Shown: positions 56,540-64,000 of the stretch, piece by piece
Numbering within the stretch: position 1 is the first letter of the stretch
Layout of the letters: each line of letters starts with the position of its first letter
Source: Thelonectria olida
Taxonomy: Eukaryota > Ascomycota > Sordariomycetes > Hypocreales > Nectriaceae
Length of the DNA: 64,000 bases
Reading direction: 5' to 3'
Assembly: GCA_020736575.1 (NCBI GenBank)
Contig: JAGPYM010000009.1
Span: 930,001-994,000 of the forward strand
Notes under the pieces: generated by a model
Told to the model about the DNA's origin: nothing
Database searches by the model: none
The model's input: the letters and a program-made list of their open reading frames with translations, nothing else
Translations under genes and position numbers: made by a program

Positions 56540-59500
56540 TGTTGCTGTGGGCGAATGCAATGGAGGATGATCCTCCGTCGTTGTGTTGAAGAAGGGTTCA
56601 TGATTTCAAGCATCAGCCCGTCCCACGTTCCAGAAGCGGCGACGCCTATCGTGTCAGGCGAGGCTTTAGAGAGGCAAGGGCTCGTTGGCCAATAGCGCGG
56701 GTCCAGCATCAATAGCCTAGCTGCCTCAGGCGAATGAATGAGGAATTGGTGGGTCCATGTCAAGCCTCCTCGTTGAACATGTGGGGCCGCCCATCGCCGG
56801 ATCCGATACGGATGGATCCACCCGGTAGAGCCCGACGTTTGACAGTTGCATGATGCCACTCCTCCATCGAGAGTTTACTCCCGTAGGGATTGCAACTCGT
56901 CTACCGGTATTCCCATCTCTCATCCTATTCAGATTTACCTCGGACCCGAGTTGGTATCAGATCTCTGTTCAACTTGACCAATCAGTGAGCTACGAGAATC
57001 GAAGGACTCCCCACTTCTAATGCTGGTACCTTACAGCACTCGGGATGTCTTCTTTGTGACTATCATGCCTTCACATGATCAGTACTGGTAAGTGTGACTC
57101 CTTCCACGAGGTATATGGGTGTGGTATTTTTTCATTAACCGTGTTCTCCGTGCCAGTCGTTGATACATGGTGCAGTGCTGTGATTAAATGTCGTCAAGAC
57201 TGCGAAAGCGAGCATAGGTAAGGGTCTACGGCTAGGGAAATTGAGCAGCAGGCAACAATACACGAGCAGCACGACACATGACGGACAGGCTCATCACACC
57301 TCAAGATAGCAACCCCCCCACCCCCCCTCAAAATCGACTCAATCAACACCTATTATCCGTGGCCGCTCTTCGACAGGATGATGTCAAGTGCAGTATCACC
57401 GAAAATCCACTTACCCTATACTGAGTATATGTGAATCTGTGCCTCCACGATGACCATGCACAACAACGGGCTCATGAGAAGACAAAGTGGGTGACTTACA
57501 GAAGTAGATGAGTACAGGTGAGAAGCTGAATCCACTAGTATGTCGAGATCTAGACGAATACACCTTCCAACACAGTCTCGAAGTGGCTTCGGGACGGGCA
57601 GCTAACCACCGTATCTTGATGATCGCAGTGAACACAGACAGGCCCCTGGACAAACGTAAGTCCCACACTGGAAATCTACTATGCAAATCGATTGAACGGA
57701 TATAAACTGCATGGGTTATCGGTTACCTACCTAGACGTGCCAACAGTCTGCTGTAGTTACCATTTGACAACAGTCACCAAAAGTTGGGCAAGAACGACAC
57801 TGCTTTAAGAAGAGGCCAGAAAGTCACCGAATAAGGCACACCATGGAGTATGATAAAGACCTTGAGAATTGAGAAATAGTGATCCTTGTGTAGAGTGAAA
57901 TGTGGTCGTTGATCTGACAGCAGGCCCTCCTTTAGGACTGGGTAACCCATTCCATCACCAAGAAACGGATGAAGACTTGAACACTCAAGCATAAGATGCT
58001 CTGGCTCACAATGTCTAGGAACTTCACTGCCTAATTAGACACTCGAAAGGAGAGCTGCCACTATAAATAGACGCAAGACAGTACTTGATGAGAGGCACAT
58101 CGAATGGTGGCAAGGCTGCTTTTCTAATGTCTAGGACGGGACAGAAATGTGAATAACGGATGATCTAGAAATAACTCAAAAAATCACACAGCATCCTGCA
58201 TATGTACACGGGACAGTCCATTGGGGGCCGTTATGGATAAGATTCGGGGCTGTGATGCTGATGGTCCATCCAGACGCATCGCCTCACGCAGCGCATTGCA
58301 ACACTGCCCTCGACCTGAGGCATCTCCTTCCCCACGTCCATAGCGAATTGGACGATTAATCTGCCGAGTGTCAAGTGGAATCGCGGGGTCACCATTTCAG
58401 AAAAGGGAGGAAGAACAAAGGAATTGCGTCTCACTATGATACAACGGCGTGACATGTGAATTCCGTTGATGTGAAGGTGGAACTTGGGTGATTGGTGGAG
58501 TGCTTCGTAGGATGAGGCGATGTTAGATAGTTAGAAATGCAGTATGTAATGAGGGGCAGTGAACACTCAGAAATGGTTGCTGGGAGGACTACAGGTTCCC
58601 ACATGGAAGATTGGTCGAGTCTATCATGTGGGAATTGAACGTACAGCATTGTTCCTAATTGCTGGAGTAGAGACTGGATGAACTAACACGAGGGCCATGA
58701 GATCCGCCGTCATCATGGCGGGTCATGGAATCTTTCCATCTTCTAGCCTTTGTTACTATGCAGTGAAGGGTGGTTCTCCATACCCATGACTGGCCTGGAA
58801 GATGAATGAAGTTGGCCAGTTCTTTGTTGTTGAAGTGAAGAGAGACACCAGTCGAGTCACCAGCACTCACATCCAAGGGCAACAACTCAATCTAACGATT
58901 CTGGGGATGCAATATGCCCGAATAGTCGGCTAAAATACCCCAATAGATAAACCAAACACACTCAACGGCGCCTTCAATGCCTCGGGGGGCTGCGAGACAT
59001 GTAGCAGACCTCAATGATTCACATGATGGCGTCGGAACTGAGGACTTGCAACGCACATCGGTGGTTCAGGTCAAGACATGGGATGGCAGTGAACTGTCTT
59101 AGAACAGTCGCATCGCGTGGCCGATTGATAGTTTCCACCAGATTCGAGACCAAGTACTTCGTATCTAGAAGGGAGGGGCAAGCTGAGGAAGCGCATTCTT
59201 CCTTTGTCTTAGGGAGAGTCAAGGCTACGTAGTCATGGGGGGCTAGAACTTCACTACACAGTGGGGAGCATGAAAGAAAACGCGCGCGCGCATGCATTGG
59301 CGCTCAGTCGGCTGCCCTGAATGCAGAAAGAAACGGTTGACCAGAAAGACAACACACGATGGTGTGCAAAGACGGTGGTCAAGTGTTGGTGGTGCCGGTG
59401 GATTTGGTGGCTCTCGAGTAGTAAGACCAACCGCATGTAGGGAATAGGTGTGGCGGTCATGGATTTCTTTGTCCTCGGAGGTAGAGAGAAGCGGCAGAGA

Positions 59501-62500
59501 CATGACCGATGGCCAATGCCGGTTCAAACGGGAATTGCAGGACAGGACTATTTCGAGCAATGGGTCGGCCGCATGGCAGCTGGAAACACCAACTCAAGGC
59601 CCATCCCCCCGACTATCACGATGTCCGATCGAGGGGCCCGCGAACTGGGAGAAAAAGGAGGGAGAAACAAGTTACAGGTCGCAACCTCGAGAGTACAGGG
59701 CAGCATCGTGTCAGCCCGGAGCCAATTTGGGCCAAGGCCTGTCCCGATTTGGTTCGAGCCCTGGGAGGACATCCAAGTCAGGCTCGTATTTCCACTGCTG
59801 ATGGAGCCAGGACCTGGCCTGGGCGCCTGTGAAGATGGCCTGTTTGTGCTGAAAAGAGAGACAGTCTCGCGCGGGATGTGGGTTGTGCTGTGCTGGGCTG
59901 AGGGCGAGCGACGGGCAACGGGCAGCAGCGGGTGCTTCAGGTGAGCCGGAGGGAGAGATGCTAGCAGGTGCCTTTGCTGGAAGAGGTGGCGATCCCTGGG
60001 ACATGGCCAGTCTCGGACGGGACTTCAGGTGCGTCTAACCCGCTTCTCTCTGCGCATCTGCTGGCCTAGTCTATGTATAGAAATGGAAGCGAACGAGGAA
60101 ACAGAGCAGAACGAAACTAAACATACGGTGGGCGAAGGCGGACACGATGATAATGCACGTTGGAGGAAACATTGTCCCTCTCACCGTCATTGTCGCCTTT
60201 CGGGAAATAAGGATCGTACATTTCCATAGGGCGGCGGGCGGAGATTTTTGAGCCGACTCCATCAGACAATTAATTATTGTGTCGTTAGTGAGAGGCTACA
60301 GTCGTTGGTGATCCAGTAGGTAGTATCAACATGAGATGAGGGGGGAGGAGGGGAAGCCAAATGGAGGGCACTCATTTGTTGGATTCTGGCCGCGTTACTC
60401 TCAACAATACAGTAGTGTTTGTCAATGAGCCAGTCCGGCGTCTATTTGCAGTTCAATGTAACGGTGATGGTTGACTTGCCTTGCAATTGGATGAATGAGA
60501 TGATGCAAAAGTAAAAAGAGTCAAGCTCGGCATTCACGGGAAGCGTGTACAGAATTGCGCCAAGTAGATGAGGACATGACTGGCACAACACACGAATCTA
60601 CGATGTATGTACGAGTTCGTAAAGTTGAAGCTAGAGAAAACTGCCATACGAACGACGAGGAGAAACTAGAAAAGAGAAAACCCCAAAATAAAATCAGGGT
60701 ACTCCGGACATGCCTACGTGACTAGACGGGACGCGCAATCTCGGGACATGAGCCACCAGCAAAGAGAAGGTGTGTGGGTGCGTGTGTGGGCGACTGCGTG
60801 GGCGACTGCGTGGGCGACTGTGTGTGCCCTCTCGGGTCGCGTCCACGTGGAGTCGTGGAATTCGCTGCGTTGGTTGTCTTCTGCATCCGGGTGTTAGGTG
60901 AGCGAGATGTCATCATCCGTGTGCTGCGCCATATCCGTTCCCGTGTGCATGACAGAACTGTACCTTTGTTGGTCATAACCTTTCGTGCATCGTTCATACC
61001 GAAGTTACTGCACATAACGATGGCACGTATTCGCAAATGTTTCTAGGTGTGCACTTATTGATGTGAACTCCAACCTCTTGACTTTGTGTCATCTTGTCCT
61101 ACCATTGGTACTGAGCAGGGTGTCTTTGTCTTTGCCCGCTTCGTCTTTGACTCTCCCTTGTCTTGCTCAGCCACGCGTTGAAAATTTCACAACCATTGAT
61201 TGGAAATCTGTGCTTGGCTGCAATGAAAGAAAGGCACTGTAGCATCGGCCAAAGCCCGTGCCGGTTCCCCCTGAGTGATGCCATAATGAGTGAACCAGGT
61301 CTGTCTCTGATAAAAGCTGGTGCGCCCTAGTTGTGGGTAGAAAGAATGACGGACGACTGTGGATGCCTGAGGTGTCATGCCATTTCGAGCCTCAGGCAAT
61401 GATTCTTGAGGCATTAGAACGCACGTGCAGGCCTGGTTAAGGGGAAGGCTTGCTCTCTTGCTTGTTGTCCACATGGTTTTCGTCCGTCCTCTGCCGTCTC
61501 TCGATTCCTTTGTTCTTCATCACAGCGCAAGATGTACTCATTCTCTAACAAGCCACAACCCACCAGCATTCCATTCCACCCGTTGCACCGCTGGCAGCTG
61601 GGGGAACCACGGCACCACCATCCAAGGGACTTGCTCAACTGCTAGCGCAGCAGTGCTCAGGCCTGAAGGCAGCAACCGGGGGGGGGATGATTAAAGGCAC
61701 AAGCCCCGTTGACACCTCGAGACGAGCTAAGGCCTTCCAGCTGTTCGCCCATTCGCTGCTTGGCTCTGTTCCTGGTTTGCGGCGCGATGCGCACGGGGTG
61801 GCCCCTTCGGCTGGCGTCCCGGTGGAACTCGAGGTGGAACTGGGCATGTGGGACTCCCGACAAGGGTTCAAGGTTCCGTGAAGCATCCAAGGTTATGCCA
61901 ACCGGCAGACTGCCTGTGTCAATGTTGATCCCCCCTGTGGCAGTACGCGCGATGTATGCGACGATACCTTGATTGTGTGCTAGAGTTGCTGACACAACAA
62001 GTATCGCCGAACCCGAGCTGGGTAGCCTTCACCATGCATTGCCTCGTGCGCAACGGCCTGCAAAAGGGTTTTCCCTGTTTTCCATCTTGCATCCTTTTCC
62101 TGGGGCCAATGTCCGACCTACCACGCCAAAAGTCAAGCCCAGTTCGCTGGTACGTACGGGACTGTGCCGTGCAGCAGCGCCCACCGAGACAAGCACAAGG
62201 CACAAGGCTTCACAAGCCTCGTCGATGCATTGCGATTCTTGTGTGTACCATTTAGGCATGGCGCGCCCGAAATCACCAACCTGCAGTGGTTGCATCGCGC
62301 CAGGCCAGGCTGGCTGGGGGTGCCTCCAAGCGAAATCACCAATAATTCAAGCAGTTCATGCCGACTTGTGGCCCTGCTCTCCCTTATCACCAGCCTCATT
62401 TGGCTCATCTGATGGGCAAGGAGGCCAGCTCCTTTCCGAGTGCGATGCCGTGCGATGCTCTCAATGGCAAACAATGCCGGTTGCCTCTTGTCCCTGATCG

Positions 62501-64000
62501 ACATCCCACGCTCGGGGAGCGACACACAAAGGGGTCGAGGGGTTTGTCATCTTGAAACCGGAGGATCGGTTTGTCCTTACTGAAGAGCTTGGAACAAGAC
62601 ACCTCACAGTGCAGCCGTGCCCCAAACAAGCTCACCCACGGTAATCAACGGTGCAACCAACAGCCAACGGCATCTACGAAAACCCATCGATGGAGCGATG
62701 GACCTTACGTAGTATTCTCGCGTCCAGGTTGAGGATGCACCGGAAACAACCCTGGCCATGCCTGTATTTTGCAGCCCGCTCGGCCCAAGTACTAGAGCCT
62801 CTGGCAAGGAGCAACAAGGAAGGCCCTGTATCCTGTGCCTCACCATTCCCGTCATTGGCGTAGTCGCCCTGATGGCCCCGAATTGGACCAATGAATCTGG
62901 GCCATATCGATCCGTTTTCCTATGCACCCCTGACACCAAACTTGAGAAATCCACCTTTAGGAATTCCACAAACCCGCGCATCAAAGCAACGCGAAAAACC
63001 ACACATCCGCACCCGCCTCGACCCAACTCTCCGGCAGATGAGAGACACGGCCAGCGTTTGGGAACCAGCGCTACCACACTCTCGTCGATTTCTACGGACA
63101 CTGGTGCCGAAGGGAAGTTGGCCGCGGTTGCATGCCGTCGGTCGGCCTCTCTTGTCTGGATGGCACGCCACTGAGCCAAGCATAAACAAATGAGGATGAT
63201 GCAGAATTGAGCTCTTGGCCAAACAATGTACTTCATCCCTCGTACGGAGTACCAACAGCAAGAGGACAGACAGGACCAATTTCACAATCTGCTCACAGCC
63301 CAGCACTCATTCTGTGACGTGCAAATGGAAGGGACGCATCGTCTTCTGCAACACCCTAGCACGCTCAACCCCCTCACTCGCCCTGCACAGAGCCAACCTC
63401 CTTTTGACACTGGTCGCCTGCGCAATTTCCACGCCTTTGCAGAGACTGCAACCACCTGGTTAGCCCATCATCCACCACATCGCGTGTGTCTTTGTCCCTG
63501 ATGAATGCCTGGCCCAGGCTGGCTGCTGGTCATTCCGGCGTGCCTGAGCCCTGAATGTGTGCGAACAACGGGGAGCAAAGACAGATGTCTCCGCCGACAC
63601 AATGGCCGGGGGGTGGAGAAGGGGTCTTCGTCATCCCTGCGTCTCTCTCTCAGTCGACCCATCCGCACGTTTCCCTTGATAGCGCGGGACTTGAAGAGGC
63701 CACACCGAGTACACGTTGCATGGCGCTCGTTTGCACCCACAGGGCTCGTATCTGCTAGGCCGGCTTCGTGTACCTCGTCAAGTTGGGCGACGGTGGTGAG
63801 TCCCCCGTTCCCCGTTCAAAGCACCCACCAAAAGATGGGCCCAAGAGGGCGTGGTCAATTTCGTCCTCGTCGTCGCCTACAGCGTAGCTTCGTACAGGGT
63901 CTGCGCCTCTCTCCCTCGATTGAAGCCCATGGCCGCCTGTGCGAAATGGAGTACCACGGAGTCTGCTCACCCTCGCACATGGGCTCTCCCACACCCACAC
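56540..64000. other. 7.5-kb gene-free region to the window edge
   Basis: I find no supportable protein, tRNA or rRNA gene. The open frames (for example 59450-59944 and 62604-63236) lack family resemblance. A 12-bp tandem repeat lies at 60786-60821. A minus-strand frame is open at the right edge (63755-64000) but is too short to judge. The region has ordinary base composition and no visible transposon remains. Confidence 0.45.
60786..60821 (+). repeat. GTGGGCGACTGC tandem repeat (3 copies)
   Basis: Three 12-bp copies, the last with one change at its final base, flanked on both sides by GTGTGTG. Confidence 0.95.

Noticed and set aside
59750..59765. B-box-like GGTTCGAGCCC
   Set aside because: The flanks do not pair as a T stem and no acceptor or anticodon arm can be folded.
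59450..59944. 164-codon plus-strand frame
   Set aside because: No domain, no intron signals, and no counterpart pattern of coding bias.
62604..63236. 210-codon minus-strand frame
   Set aside because: No family resemblance; neighbouring frames are similarly open, as expected of GC-rich noncoding DNA.
63755..64000. Minus-strand frame open at the right edge
   Set aside because: 81 codons, truncated by the window, with no motif; cannot be told from chance.

Overview
This is a window of a filamentous ascomycete nuclear genome, most likely a Sordariomycete. The protein genes carry short introns (mostly 46-76 bp) with GTRNGT donors, CTRAC-like branch points and YAG acceptors. The products (14-TM drug efflux pump, Zn2Cys6 regulator, DapB-type dipeptidyl aminopeptidase, GH37 trehalase, Pho80-type cyclin) are typical of Pezizomycotina. 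No transposon, no RIP-like AT-rich block and no CRISPR array was seen. Placement at order level is inference.

Layout. 0.4-4.8 kb: a Zn2Cys6 transcription factor followed head-to-tail by an MFS DHA2 transporter, with five CTCCGG-type elements between them. 5.7-6.3 kb: a YwbE/DUF2196 protein with a C-terminal zinc finger. 7.7-13 kb: clathrin heavy chain. 13.5-17.2 kb, minus strand: dipeptidyl aminopeptidase and a YbjQ/DUF74 protein. 18.4-20 kb: an F-box-like protein. 20.1 kb: a minus-strand tRNA-Gly(GCC) with an 11-nt intron. 20.7-21.8 kb: an unknown coiled-coil gene with a leader intron and an unresolved frame change. 22.1-27.3 kb, minus strand: secreted GH37 trehalase and threonine aldolase with a transit-peptide-like leader. 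28.4-29.5 kb: a GT17 glycosyltransferase. 32.9-33.7 kb, minus strand: an ARL8 GTPase interrupted by an apparent 1-nt deletion. 37.5-41.2 kb: RNA polymerase I subunit RPA135. 42.1-46 kb: a tyrosinase with a GC-AG intron, then an acetoacetate-decarboxylase-fold protein. 47.2-48.7 kb, minus strand: a Pho80-type cyclin. 54.3-56.5 kb, minus strand: proteasome beta1 (PRE3) and the Erv2 sulfhydryl oxidase. The rest, including 48.7-54.3 kb and 56.5-64 kb, holds no gene I can support.

How genes relate. Most are unlinked housekeeping functions: vesicle coats and lysosomal traffic, Pol I, proteasome, ER oxidation, glycine/threonine metabolism, trehalose use. Two pairs look like possible functional units: the regulator with its efflux pump, and the tyrosinase with the decarboxylase-fold gene. 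The most unusual sequence signals are a TACCTA-(2-6 nt)-TAGGTA inverted motif within 200 bp upstream of three genes, a 15-nt exon carrying the proteasome beta1 catalytic threonine, the broken ARL8 frame, and large gene-free intervals, one of them between two convergent genes.

Exon boundaries were read by eye from splice signals, reading phase and family conservation. Every model except ARL8 and the 20.85 kb gene sums to a whole number of codons.
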